The position numbers and the translations under genes were made by a program. From NCBI GenBank assembly GCA_040902425.1, contig JBBDXI010000053.1, positions 1-27,612 of the forward strand: a stretch of 27,612 nt of DNA, given 5' to 3'. This DNA comes from JBBDXI01 sp040902425. GTDB lineage: Bacteria > Planctomycetota > Phycisphaerae > Phycisphaerales > UBA1924. The notes below the pieces were generated by a model. The model did no database searches and was not told the DNA's origin. It saw only the letters and a list, made by a program, of their open reading frames with translations. The stretch's first letter is position 1. Every line of letters starts with the position of its first letter. Positions 6,804 through 13,581 of this stretch are shown here, in pieces.

Positions 6804-7332
6804 AGGCGAAAATGGACTTGAAGCCCAAGGCGCGGCGGAGGTCCGCGAGCTGCCCGGTGTGCATGCCGTTGTGGAATACCAAGCGGCCGCCGAGGGAGCG
6901 GAGCGTGGCGGTGCCGGCGCCCCAGGGTGTGGTCTGGTCGAGTCGCGCGTCGGTGGCGGCCCGGTAGGTGGCCGCGAAGCGGTCGATGGCGGCGTCGAAG
7001 ATGGCGGTGCAGCGCCCGAGGCTGGGGTAGCGGGCGGGGTCGTCGACGGGCGTGCTGCCAAACGAGATGTCCTCGAAGTGGAAGCGCTGCGGCGGCGGCG
7101 TCGAGGGCGCCGCGTGCCCCGGGGCGAAGTCGGCCTCCGGCGGCGGGGCGCCGTCGATCTTCTCCGCGACGCGGTGCATGGTGAGGGCGAGGTGCCCGAG
7201 CGACCAGGCGAGGTGGTTGGGGAGGCCGGGCGGCTGCCTCGTGCGCGTCTCGTCGGTGAAGCCGGCGAAGTAGCGGGCGGCGAGAGCCTTGGTCGCGAGG
7301 ATGGATTCGGCGATGGCGTCCTGGGGGGTCAT
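6802..7332 (-). CDS. DinB-fold family protein
   Basis: 176-residue four-helix metal-binding protein of the DinB/YfiT superfamily. The histidines expected for the metal triad are visible in LPNHLAWSLGHLALTMHRVAE and near the C-terminus in FHNGMHTGQLADLRRALG. Some members are thiol-dependent S-transferases, but no substrate can be assigned here. The ATG at 7332 is favoured because the mRNA has AGGAG about 8 nt upstream (from TATGCT at 7351-7356, giving a short leader); upstream of it the open frame is only translated repeat. It is divergent from the methyltransferase, with the repeat array between them. Confidence 0.85.
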   Translation of the reverse strand: MTPQDAIAESILATKALAARYFAGFTDETRTRQPPGLPNHLAWSLGHLALTMHRVAEKIDGAPPPEADFAPGHAAPSTPPPQRFHFEDISFGSTPVDDPARYPSLGRCTAIFDAAIDRFAATYRAATDARLDQTTPWGAGTATLRSLGGRLVFHNGMHTGQLADLRRALGFKSIFA

Positions 7333-7350
7333 GCGCGGCTCCTGCGGTGC

Positions 7351-7356
7351 AGCATA
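7351..7356 (-). promoter_or_regulatory. Putative -10 of the DinB-like gene
   Basis: TATGCT on the minus strand, 18 nt before the ATG, followed by an AGGAG ribosome site. This is one of the few leadered arrangements in the window. Confidence 0.35.
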
Positions 7357-7365
7357 GGGGAAGGA

Positions 7366-7522
7366 AGAGAACACAGAGGAAGACAGAGGAAGACAGAGGA
7401 AGACAGAGGAACACAGAGGGAGACAGAGGAACACAGAGAAAGCGATGAGGAGAGGAAGCAGCACCCCGGCCTCCCCTTTGTGTTCTTCTGTGTCCTCTCT
7501 TCTGTTTTCCTCTGTGTTCTCC
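7366..7522. repeat. Long inverted array of GAACACAGAG/GAAGACAGAG units
   Basis: From 7366 to about 7440 the plus strand repeats GAAGACAGAG and GAACACAGAG with period about 10. From about 7480 to 7522 the complementary units (TTCTGTGTCCTC, TTTTCCTCTGTGTTCTCC) appear. The outer ends GAGAACACAGAG and CTCTGTGTTCTC are perfect inverse copies, so the array could fold into a long imperfect hairpin with a loop of about 40 nt. It occupies the divergent region between the DinB-like and methyltransferase genes. Confidence 0.85.
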
Positions 7523-7528
7523 GGCATG

Positions 7529-7534
7529 TACGCT
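7529..7534 (+). promoter_or_regulatory. Putative -10 of the methyltransferase gene
   Basis: TACGCT, 6 nt before the GTG at 7541. This spacing matches the other genes here and favours the GTG over the ATG at 7526. Confidence 0.35.
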
Positions 7535-7540
7535 GGCGGC

Positions 7541-8392
7541 GTGTCCACCCGTATCGGGCTCTACGAGGATGCGCTGGTGTACGACGTGCTCCACGCGTCG
7601 GGGACGCGCGCGGAGATCGGCGTCGTCGAGCGGCTGGCACGCCGGCGGGGGGCGCTGGCCGCGGAGGAGCGCGGCGTCTTCCTGGAGCCCGCGTGCGGCA
7701 CGGGACGGTACCTGCGGGCGCTGGCGAAGCGCGGCCATTCGGTGATCGGGTTCGACCGGGAGGCCGAGATGGTGGCGTTTGCACAGGAGGCCATGGAGGC
7801 CCCGGCACGGGCGAGCCGAGGACCGCACGCCCGTGGCACCCGTGGCGCCCGTGGCACCCACGACCTCTTCGTCTCCGACATGACCACGTTCGCCCGGCGC
7901 GTGCCCGCGGCCTCCGTGGATGTCGCGTTCAACCTGATCAACACCATCCGCCACCTGGGCTCGGATCGCGCGATGCTGGCCCACTTCACGGCGGTGGCGC
8001 GGGTGCTGCGGCCGCGGGGCGTGTACGTGGTGGGGCTGTCGCTGACGGATTACGGCAACGAGTTCGAGACGGAGGATGTGTGGTCGGGATCGCGGGCCGG
8101 GCTGCGTGTCCAGCAGGTCGTGCAGTACCTGCCCGCGTCGCGCCGGCTGCGGCGGGAGTGGGTGCACAGCCACCTGACGGTGACGCTGGGGGGGCCGGCG
8201 GGGCGCGAGGAGCACCGCGATTCGAAGTACTGGCTGCGGGGCTACAGCCGCGAGGAGTGGCTCGGGCTAATCGGGAAGTCGGCCCTGAAGCTGCTGGGCG
8301 CCGCCGACGCGGCGGGCCGGCGGCGGGAGATCGGCGTGAGCGGGTACGCGCTGTACGTGCTGGGGAGGAGGATCGGGGCGGAATGGGGGTGA
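7541..8392 (+). CDS. Class I SAM-dependent methyltransferase
   Basis: About 283 residues with a Rossmann-type methyltransferase domain. Motif I is FLEPACGTGRYL, followed by VIGFDREAEMV (acidic end of beta-2), DMTTFARRVPAASVDVAFNLINTIRHL (motif II/IV region) and VLRPRGVYVVGLSL (motif VI). The target is unknown. The GTG at 7541 is chosen because TACGCT lies 6 nt upstream; an ATG at 7526 in the same frame would add five residues. A family C palindrome at 7806-7841 plus two extra GTGGCACC-like units add the Arg/Gly-rich ARASRGPHARGTRGARGT between beta-2 and the DLFVSDM strand. It ends 20 bp from the convergent small ORF. Confidence 0.85.
   Translation: MSTRIGLYEDALVYDVLHASGTRAEIGVVERLARRRGALAAEERGVFLEPACGTGRYLRALAKRGHSVIGFDREAEMVAFAQEAMEAPARASRGPHARGTRGARGTHDLFVSDMTTFARRVPAASVDVAFNLINTIRHLGSDRAMLAHFTAVARVLRPRGVYVVGLSLTDYGNEFETEDVWSGSRAGLRVQQVVQYLPASRRLRREWVHSHLTVTLGGPAGREEHRDSKYWLRGYSREEWLGLIGKSALKLLGAADAAGRRREIGVSGYALYVLGRRIGAEWG
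7806..7841. repeat. Palindromic element family C, in the methyltransferase
   Basis: 36-bp copy with arms CACGGGCGAGCC and GCACGCCCGTG. It is followed by two further copies of only the CGTGGC(A/G)CC end (to about 7858), as if the terminus had been duplicated. Confidence 0.85.
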
Positions 8393-8412
8393 AGAGGGCG
8401 ATGGGCGGGGGT

Positions 8413-8577
8413 TCAGGCGGCGCGCGTCGGCTTCGCCTTGCGGGCTGCTCGCGCGCGATCGCGCCGGGCTTCGAGCGCGGCCGCACGTGTGGCACGGTGG
8501 ACCGCAGCATCCACAGCGCGACCATCGCGGAGGGCTTCGATGGGGTCAACGGTCTTCCGGGTCGGGCGAGCCCTCAC
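8413..8577 (-). CDS. Small basic protein after the zeta-like toxin (candidate antitoxin)
   Basis: 54 residues, starting GTG at 8577 with AGGGAGG 6 nt upstream. The start lies inside the last codons of the zeta-like gene (32-bp overlap, different frame). The protein reads TVDPIEALRDGRAVDAAV, then a long Arg/Ala-rich helix (about residues 27-54). Its size, coupling and helical content fit a toxin partner or a small regulatory protein. I recognise no family. It was found by direct translation; codon third positions are G/C-rich as in neighbouring genes. The order would be toxin first, which is unusual but known. Confidence 0.55.
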   Translation of the reverse strand: MRARPTRKTVDPIEALRDGRAVDAAVHRATRAAALEARRDRARAARKAKPTRAA

Positions 8578-9175
8578 GCGCAACCTCCCTCAGCCTGGCA
8601 AAGGTCCTCTGGTCAAGGACCACGGGGACGCCGGCGTCGAAGTACGCGACAAGGCGGGCCCCTTCGCTGCCTGAGTTATCGTAGATCCGCCACGGTCCGC
8701 CCGAGGCCTCGGCCAGCGGGAGGTACAGCGCGAAGAGGTTCGACGCCGACCGCGTGTAGCGCCGTCGGATGTCCGCCTCGGGCACCGTGTGTCCGCCCTT
8801 GCGCACTCTCGCCCGTACGCGCTCCACGGCGATCCTCGCTGAACGGACCCAGACGTAGACGATCCCGACCCGATAGCCGGTCGCGGTCAGTCGCGACAGC
8901 CACGGCGCGAAAGTCCGGCTCGAGAGCGTGGACTCGAACGCGAAGCGCTCGCGTGCCGCGGCCAGTTCCTGGAGCCGGCCGAGCATGACGCGTCCTGCCG
9001 AGAAGGCGGCCCGAGCGGGATTGAATCCGGAGAGCCCGGCCGCGATCGTGTCGGCGTTGACGAACTGATCGACGCTGAGAGCATCGGCAAGGACGGAGCG
9101 GGAAACGGTCGTCTTGCCCGCGCCGTTGGGGCCCCCGATGGCGATGACGGCAGGGTGTTCGGGGTCTGGCTTCAT
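8546..9175 (-). CDS. Zeta-toxin-like P-loop kinase
   Basis: 209-residue P-loop protein. Walker A is GGPNGAGKT (residues 14-22), followed by the VNADTIAAGLSGFNPARAA and FAFESTLSSRTFAPWLSRL stretches typical of zeta-toxin-like ATPases, and an Arg-rich helix (VERVRARVRKGGHTVPEADIRRRY) with the usual phosphate-contacting arginines. True zeta toxins phosphorylate UDP-N-acetylglucosamine; whether this protein does cannot be told. The ATG overlaps the stop of the zinc-ribbon gene upstream (ATGA), so they are co-translated, and a 54-codon ORF overlaps its end. It is complete with no missing motif. Confidence 0.85.
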   Translation of the reverse strand: MKPDPEHPAVIAIGGPNGAGKTTVSRSVLADALSVDQFVNADTIAAGLSGFNPARAAFSAGRVMLGRLQELAAARERFAFESTLSSRTFAPWLSRLTATGYRVGIVYVWVRSARIAVERVRARVRKGGHTVPEADIRRRYTRSASNLFALYLPLAEASGGPWRIYDNSGSEGARLVAYFDAGVPVVLDQRTFARLREVAREGSPDPEDR

Positions 9176-9843
9176 GGCTGCGGTCGATCCGAACTCGGGG
9201 GCACGAGGCCCGCGACGAACAGGAGGTAGTCCCCAAGGGTTCGCATGCGGACGACCTCACGCCCGCACTCGGGGCAGTGCGCCGCGTCGGGCAGGCCCTT
9301 GAGATCGTAACCGCAGCCGGGGCAGCGCGGGCCGAACGCGAGCGGCGCCTTGAGCTGCGCGGCCGTGAGATGTGACTCGACCTCGAACTTGAAGTGCTCA
9401 ACGGGCGAATCGCCGAGTGGTGTCCGAAGGGGCTGGTAGTCAAAGCTGAGGTCATCCTCCGGCCGGAGCAGAGCCGCGTCCACGCCAAGAAAGCGCGCCG
9501 CCTCGTTCCAGCGCTCGGCCACGCGGAAGAGCACCTCGGCGGTGGGGTAGAGGCCGCGGGAACGGAGGAAGGCCTCGGCCTGCCCGCCGATGGGCTGGGG
9601 CGTGCGGCCGCGGAGATGGGCACGGAGGGCGGCGCGCTCGCGGCGGGTTGCGTCGATGGACAGGAAAATACCCGCTGCAACGGCGCCGACGATGCCAACG
9701 GCGATCCACCATGGGCCGAAACGCAGCATCATGAGCACGAGGCCAAGGATGTAAACCGGCCCGGCGATGAAGAGGTAGCGGCGGCGGAGCCAAAGCGGCG
9801 TGAGGATGAGGCGGTCGCGGGAAATGGGCTCGAGGAGTGGCAT
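9172..9843 (-). CDS. Membrane protein with C-terminal zinc ribbon
   Basis: 223 residues from the ATG at 9843. Two hydrophobic helices lie near the N-terminus (YLFIAGPVYILGLVLMMLRF and WWIAVGIVGAVAAGIFLSI), then a soluble region of about 100 residues, then a zinc ribbon CPGCGYDL...CPECGREV. This 'CxxCGYDLxGL...CPECG' ribbon recurs in planctomycete proteins of unknown role. The C-terminus has another short hydrophobic stretch (LGDYLLFVAGLV). It is coupled by ATGA overlap to the zeta-like gene and lies 77 bp after accC. No function is assigned. Confidence 0.75.
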   Translation of the reverse strand: MPLLEPISRDRLILTPLWLRRRYLFIAGPVYILGLVLMMLRFGPWWIAVGIVGAVAAGIFLSIDATRRERAALRAHLRGRTPQPIGGQAEAFLRSRGLYPTAEVLFRVAERWNEAARFLGVDAALLRPEDDLSFDYQPLRTPLGDSPVEHFKFEVESHLTAAQLKAPLAFGPRCPGCGYDLKGLPDAAHCPECGREVVRMRTLGDYLLFVAGLVPPSSDRPQP

Positions 9844-9920
9844 GCGAAACCCGGGCGCGAACACCCCCGCTCGGCGCGCGTCGGTCCTCTTCGGCCTCCA
9901 CTGCGCTCGGGCGGGAAGGT

Positions 9921-11261
9921 CTACTTCAGCAGCCTCTCCAGGAAGTGGATATCGATCCCCCCCTGCCTGAAGCTGCTGTTCTCCATCAGCCGCCGGTGCA
10001 GCGGGATCGTCGTCTTGATCGGCCCCACCTGGAACTCCCGCAGCGCCCGGCTCATCCGCGCGATCGCCTGCTCCCGGTCGTCCGCGTGGATGATCAGCTT
10101 CCCGATCATGCTGTCGTAGTTCGGCGGCACCGTGTACCCCGGCACCACGTGCGTATCGAGCCGCACCCCCGGCCCCCCCGGCGTCTGCCACGTCTCGATC
10201 TTCCCGGCGCTCGGCCGGAACCCCTTCTCCGGATCCTCCGCGTTGATCCGGCACTCGATCGCGTGCCCCCGGATCGTGATGTCGCGCTGCCGGAAGGGCA
10301 GCGGCTCCCCCGCGGCCACGCGGATCCCCGTCTTCACGATGTCGATCCCCGTGATCATCTCCGTCACCGGGTGCTCCACCTGCACCCGCGTGTTGACCTC
10401 CAGCATGTAGAAGTTCTGTTTGTCGTCCATCAGGAACTCGACCGTCGCCGCCCCCGCGTAGTCGGCGGCGCGGATGAGCCTGGCCGCGGCCTCGCAGACG
10501 TAGTCTCGCCGCTTGCGGTCGATCCCGGGCCCCGGCGCCTCCTCGATGATCTTCTGGTGCCGCCGCTGCATCGAGCAGTCGCGCTCGAACAGATGCACCG
10601 CGTGCCCGTGCTTGTCCCCGATCACCTGGACCTCGACGTGCCGCGCGTGATCGAGGAACTTCTCGATGAACACCGCCCCGTTCCCGAACGCCGCCTGCGC
10701 CTCCTGCGACGCCTGCTTCAGGCTGCTCCGCAGCGTCACGTCGTTGTGGCAGACCCGCATCCCCCGCCCGCCGCCGCCGGCCGCGGCCTTGATGATGACC
10801 GGGTACCCGATCTCGGCCGCCACCCGCAGCGCCTCATCCTCCTGCTCGATGGCCCCCTCGGACCCGGGGAAGATGGGCACCTTGTTGGCCTTGGCGGTGC
10901 GCTTGCACTCGACCTTGTCCCCCAGCTTGCCCATCGCCGCCGGCGAGGGCCCGATGAACTCGATCTTGTGGTCCAGGCAGATCTGCGCAAAGTCCGCCCG
11001 CTCGGAGAGGAACCCGTACCCCGGATGGATGGCGTCCACATCCGCGATCTCGGCCGCGGCCATGAGCCGCGCGATATTCAGGTAGCTCTCTTTCGCCGGC
11101 CCCGGCCCGATGCAGATCGCCCGGTCCGCCAGCTTCAGGTACGGCGCCTCCTTGTCGGCCTCGGAGTACACGCACACCGCTTCCACGCCAAGTTCGCGGC
11201 AGGCGCGGATGACCCGAAGGGCGATCTCACCACGATTGGCAATCAGGATGCGTCTGAACAT
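9921..11261 (-). CDS. accC: Acetyl-CoA carboxylase, biotin carboxylase subunit
   Basis: 446 residues, full length. It carboxylates the biotin of AccB with ATP and bicarbonate in the first step of fatty acid synthesis. Visible are the N-terminal ILIANRGEIALRVIRACRELG, the glycine-rich ATP loop IIKAAAGGGGRGM, HVEVQVIGDKHG, ERDCSMQRRHQKIIEEAPG and the catalytic EVNTRVQVEHPVTE. The ATG at 11261 is the only start giving the standard MFRRILIANRGE. It belongs with accB upstream, but a four-helix-bundle gene has been placed between them. The coding strand ends LLK, with no extension. Confidence 0.97.
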   Translation of the reverse strand: MFRRILIANRGEIALRVIRACRELGVEAVCVYSEADKEAPYLKLADRAICIGPGPAKESYLNIARLMAAAEIADVDAIHPGYGFLSERADFAQICLDHKIEFIGPSPAAMGKLGDKVECKRTAKANKVPIFPGSEGAIEQEDEALRVAAEIGYPVIIKAAAGGGGRGMRVCHNDVTLRSSLKQASQEAQAAFGNGAVFIEKFLDHARHVEVQVIGDKHGHAVHLFERDCSMQRRHQKIIEEAPGPGIDRKRRDYVCEAAARLIRAADYAGAATVEFLMDDKQNFYMLEVNTRVQVEHPVTEMITGIDIVKTGIRVAAGEPLPFRQRDITIRGHAIECRINAEDPEKGFRPSAGKIETWQTPGGPGVRLDTHVVPGYTVPPNYDSMIGKLIIHADDREQAIARMSRALREFQVGPIKTTIPLHRRLMENSSFRQGGIDIHFLERLLK

Positions 11262-11263
11262 GA

Positions 11264-11726
11264 GTGACGCAGTGACGCAGAAACGCAGCGACGCAGCCGG
11301 AAGGCCAATCACGGCGTCTCGTTGTCAGACTCCTTCTGTTCGAGGCTTCGGATGAGCCCTTGCAGGACACGATCGGTCTCGGCGACGAGGTCGTACACGC
11401 TCACGTGGGGCTCGATCATGTTCATCGTGGTCGCGAGTTCAAGCTGGGTCCAGAGTTCAAACAGCGAGGCACGTGCGATACGCAAAAACCGCCCGAACTC
11501 GGTCCGCGTGCCCCGCCCATACCCCTCCGCAATGTTGCTCGGAACCGATACCGCCGCGCGACGCATCTGGCTTGTGAGCCCGAACCGCTCCGAGTCCGGC
11601 ATCACCGCTGTTTCGCGGTATACCTCCCGAGCCAGTTCCATTCCCCGCTGCCACGCAGCGAGATTCCGAAACGTCTTCCCCACTGCGTCACTCCGCCCTG
11701 CGTTACTGCGTCACTGCGTCACTGCG
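11264..11726 (-). mobile_element. Repeat-bounded four-helix-bundle (S23/IVP) cassette
   Basis: The gene at 11309-11683 is flanked on the accC side by TGACGCAG-type repeats (11264-11296, read GTGACGCAGTGACGCAG on plus) and on the accB side by the inverse CTGCGTCA-type repeats (11681-11726). The repeats therefore form imperfect terminal inverted repeats. The accB-side repeat supplies both the accB TGA stop and the cassette gene's GTG start; the other lies directly before the accC ATG. The layout is that of an inserted unit, but no transposase or target duplication is seen. Confidence 0.6.
11309..11683 (-). CDS. Four helix bundle protein (23S rRNA intervening-sequence protein family)
   Basis: 124 residues of the S23/IVP four-helix-bundle family: the N-terminal FRNLAAWQRGMELAREVYRET, LTSQMRRAAVSVPSNIAEGYGRGTRTEFGRFLRIARASLFELWTQLELA are near-canonical. 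Members were first found inside 23S rRNA intervening sequences and also occur as stand-alone genes of unknown function, often near reverse transcriptase-type or repeat elements. The GTG start at 11683 lies within the TGACGCAG repeat (TGACGCAGTGGGG). It interrupts accB-accC in the same orientation and would be co-transcribed with them. Confidence 0.92.
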   Translation of the reverse strand: MGKTFRNLAAWQRGMELAREVYRETAVMPDSERFGLTSQMRRAAVSVPSNIAEGYGRGTRTEFGRFLRIARASLFELWTQLELATTMNMIEPHVSVYDLVAETDRVLQGLIRSLEQKESDNETP

Positions 11727-12231
11727 CTCCCGAGGGACGCACGAGAAACAGCTTCTGCCCGAACTCCACGGCCTCGCCGTTGTTGACGAGGATGCGCTCC
11801 ACCGTGCCGGCGCACTCGGCCTTGATCTCGTTGAAGACCTTCATCGCCTCGATCAGGCACACCACCGTGTCCGGGCCCACCGCCGAGCCCACGGTGATGA
11901 ACGGGCCCGCGTCCGGGTTCGGGGATGAGTAGAACGTCCCCACCATCGGCGAGGCGACCGCGCTCTGGCGCGGGGGGGGGGGGGCCGCGCCGGGCGCGGG
12001 CGACGGGCGGGCAGCGCCCAGCGCCGGGCCGGGCGCCTCCGCCTCCAGGCCGTCGTCGCCGTGCGCCGCGGGCGCGGCGTGGCGGGCGGCGACGGGCACG
12101 GCGACCACCGGCGCGCCCGTGGGCCCGCGCTTGATGGTCACGGTCTCTTCCTGGTCCTTCAGGTCGAGCTCCGACAGGTCGTTCTCGACCATCAGCCGGA
12201 CCAATTCCTTGAGCTTGCGTATGTCGATCAT
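11719..12231 (-). CDS. accB: Acetyl-CoA carboxylase biotin carboxyl carrier protein
   Basis: 170 residues. The N-terminal IDIRKLKELVRLMVENDLSELDL helix and the C-terminal biotinyl domain (SPMVGTFYSSPNPDAGPFI, then LIEAMKVFNEI with biotinylated Lys131) are both intact. The linker is Ala/Pro-rich and contains a homopolymer of 13 C on the coding strand (residues 84-87, all Pro). The stop codon falls in the flanking repeat of the S23 cassette. The gene follows pepQ at 106 bp, a space filled by an inverted tandem repeat; no efp gene is present between them although pepQ-efp-accB-accC is a common order. Confidence 0.95.
   Translation of the reverse strand: MIDIRKLKELVRLMVENDLSELDLKDQEETVTIKRGPTGAPVVAVPVAARHAAPAAHGDDGLEAEAPGPALGAARPSPAPGAAPPPPRQSAVASPMVGTFYSSPNPDAGPFITVGSAVGPDTVVCLIEAMKVFNEIKAECAGTVERILVNNGEAVEFGQKLFLVRPSGAQ
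11972..11984. repeat. G13/C13 homopolymer in accB
   Basis: Thirteen consecutive G on the plus strand, in the accB linker. A one-base length change would shift the frame ahead of the biotin site. Confidence 0.9.
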
Positions 12232-12250
12232 GGCAGGGATCCAAGAAACG

Positions 12251-12336
12251 CAGGGACGGAGGGACGAAGGGACGGAGTGGGTCGGTGCGCGCCCGCGGCC
12301 ACTCCGTGGCTTCGTCCCTCCGTCCCTCCGTCCCTG
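12251..12336. repeat. Inverted tandem repeat between pepQ and accB
   Basis: The left arm 12251-12280 consists of GGGACGGA-type 8-bp units, and the right arm 12300-12336 of the inverse TCCGTCCC units. The arms could pair over about 28 bp with one small interruption. The right arm stops one base before the pepQ stop codon, the left arm 20 bp before the accB ATG. It would form a strong hairpin in the message. Confidence 0.85.
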
Positions 12337-12337
12337 C

Positions 12338-13465
12338 TCAGAGTGTGGCCCACCTGAGGTCCTTCGGCAGCCGGCAGAGGTTCTCCGCGCTGCGCTCGGT
12401 GATGAGGTAATCGTCCTCGAGGCGGACCCCGCCCACTCCGGGCAGGTAGATGCCCGGCTCGACCGTCACGACATCGCCGGGGCGGAGCGTGTCGTCGGGG
12501 AACAGCGGGTTCAGGCGCGGGTCCTCGTGCCCGTTCAGCCCCATGCCGTGCCCCAGGCCGTGCCCGAAGTGCTCGCCGTACCCGTGCTTCGTGATGTGGG
12601 CCCGGGCGATGGCGTCGATCGCGTGCGTGTGCTGCCCCGGGGCGAGGGCCGCCGCCGCGGCCTGCTGGGCGTCGAGCACGATCTGGTAGATCTCCCGGAT
12701 CTTCGCCGGCCACTTGCCCAGGGTGAAGACGCGGGTCATGTCGCCGTGGTAGCCCTCGTACACCGCGCCCCAGTCGATCAGCACCGTCTTGTTGATGGCG
12801 AGCCGGCTGGGCCCGGGCCGGTAGTGCGGCAGGCTGCCCGCGGCCTTCGAGGCCACGATGGTCTTGAAGCCCGGCTCCGAGGCGCCGCGCGTCTTCATCT
12901 CCGCCTCGAGCCGGGCCGCCACGGCCAGCTCCGTCTGCCCGGGACGGATGGTCGGCAGGATGGCCTCCAGCGCCTGCTCCTGGATCCGGATGGCCGCGCG
13001 GATCAGGGCGACCTCGGCCGCGTCCTTCTGCCGCCGCAGGCGGGCGACCAGCCCGGTGCTGGCAATCAGGTCGATGGACTTCAGGCGCTCCTTGAGCGCG
13101 GAGAACTCCGCGACCGGGATGTGCTCCCCCTGGGCCGCCACCCGCTTGGGCCGCAGCCCCGCGAGCACATCCGCGGCCGCGTCGGCCAGGCCCTTGGTCC
13201 GGATGAGCACATCCGCAACCGGGGCGATGGCCGCCAGCTCCTCCTGGTAGCGGAAGTCGGAGACCACCAGCGGCCGGCCCTCCGCGGGGACCAGCAAGTA
13301 GCTGTCGCCTCCGAGGAACCCGGTGAGGTACCCCACATCGACGGGGTTGGTGACGAGCAGGATGTCCGCCCGTGCCTCGACGATCAGAGCGCGTAGGCGA
13401 CCCAATCGCGACAGATGGGGCGAAGAAGGCGTGTGGCGCTTGGCGGAAGGTGCGGCGGTGGACAT
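12338..13465 (-). CDS. pepQ: M24 family Xaa-Pro peptidase
   Basis: 375 residues with an N-terminal creatinase-like domain (about 20-140) and a C-terminal pita-bread metallopeptidase domain. The dinuclear metal ligands fit Asp231 (LIDWGAVYEGY), Asp242 (HGDMTR), His306 (GHGLGHGMGLNGHE), Glu336 (TVEPGIYLPG) and Glu350 (GVRLEDDYLIT). It would cleave Xaa-Pro bonds in peptides in the cytoplasm. TATGAT at 13478-13483 lies 12 nt before the ATG, so this is likely the promoter of the pepQ-accB-S23-accC unit. The exact subtype (PepQ or PepP) is not resolved by reading. Confidence 0.9.
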   Translation of the reverse strand: MSTAAPSAKRHTPSSPHLSRLGRLRALIVEARADILLVTNPVDVGYLTGFLGGDSYLLVPAEGRPLVVSDFRYQEELAAIAPVADVLIRTKGLADAAADVLAGLRPKRVAAQGEHIPVAEFSALKERLKSIDLIASTGLVARLRRQKDAAEVALIRAAIRIQEQALEAILPTIRPGQTELAVAARLEAEMKTRGASEPGFKTIVASKAAGSLPHYRPGPSRLAINKTVLIDWGAVYEGYHGDMTRVFTLGKWPAKIREIYQIVLDAQQAAAAALAPGQHTHAIDAIARAHITKHGYGEHFGHGLGHGMGLNGHEDPRLNPLFPDDTLRPGDVVTVEPGIYLPGVGGVRLEDDYLITERSAENLCRLPKDLRWATL

Positions 13466-13477
13466 GGAGGGGCGAGC

Positions 13478-13483
13478 ATCATA
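13478..13483 (-). promoter_or_regulatory. Putative -10 of pepQ-acc unit
   Basis: TATGAT on the minus strand, 12 nt before the pepQ ATG. It is close to the consensus TATAAT. Confidence 0.45.
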
Positions 13484-13568
13484 ACGCGGCCCGTTTCGGG
13501 GTGCGGTATCGCGAATGCGGGGGGGTATGGAGACCGAACGGCGGCGATGCCCCCGGCGGATGCGCTGG

Positions 13569-13574
13569 TAGGCT
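13569..13574 (+). promoter_or_regulatory. Putative -10 of the GT39-like gene
   Basis: TAGGCT, 7 nt before the ATG at 13582. Confidence 0.3.
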
Positions 13575-13581
13575 GCTCGCG

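Noticed and set aside
7366..7440. Possible CRISPR array
   Set aside because: Units are about 10 bp with no spacers, and there is a complementary array beside it. It is a simple tandem/inverted repeat.
9844..9920. Separate gene or regulatory RNA between accC and the zinc-ribbon gene
   Set aside because: 77 bp with no clear stem, -10 or open frame.
9837..11267. 476-codon plus-strand open frame opposite accC
   Set aside because: Antisense of a very conserved biotin carboxylase; the translation is Arg/Pro/Val/His-rich without domains.
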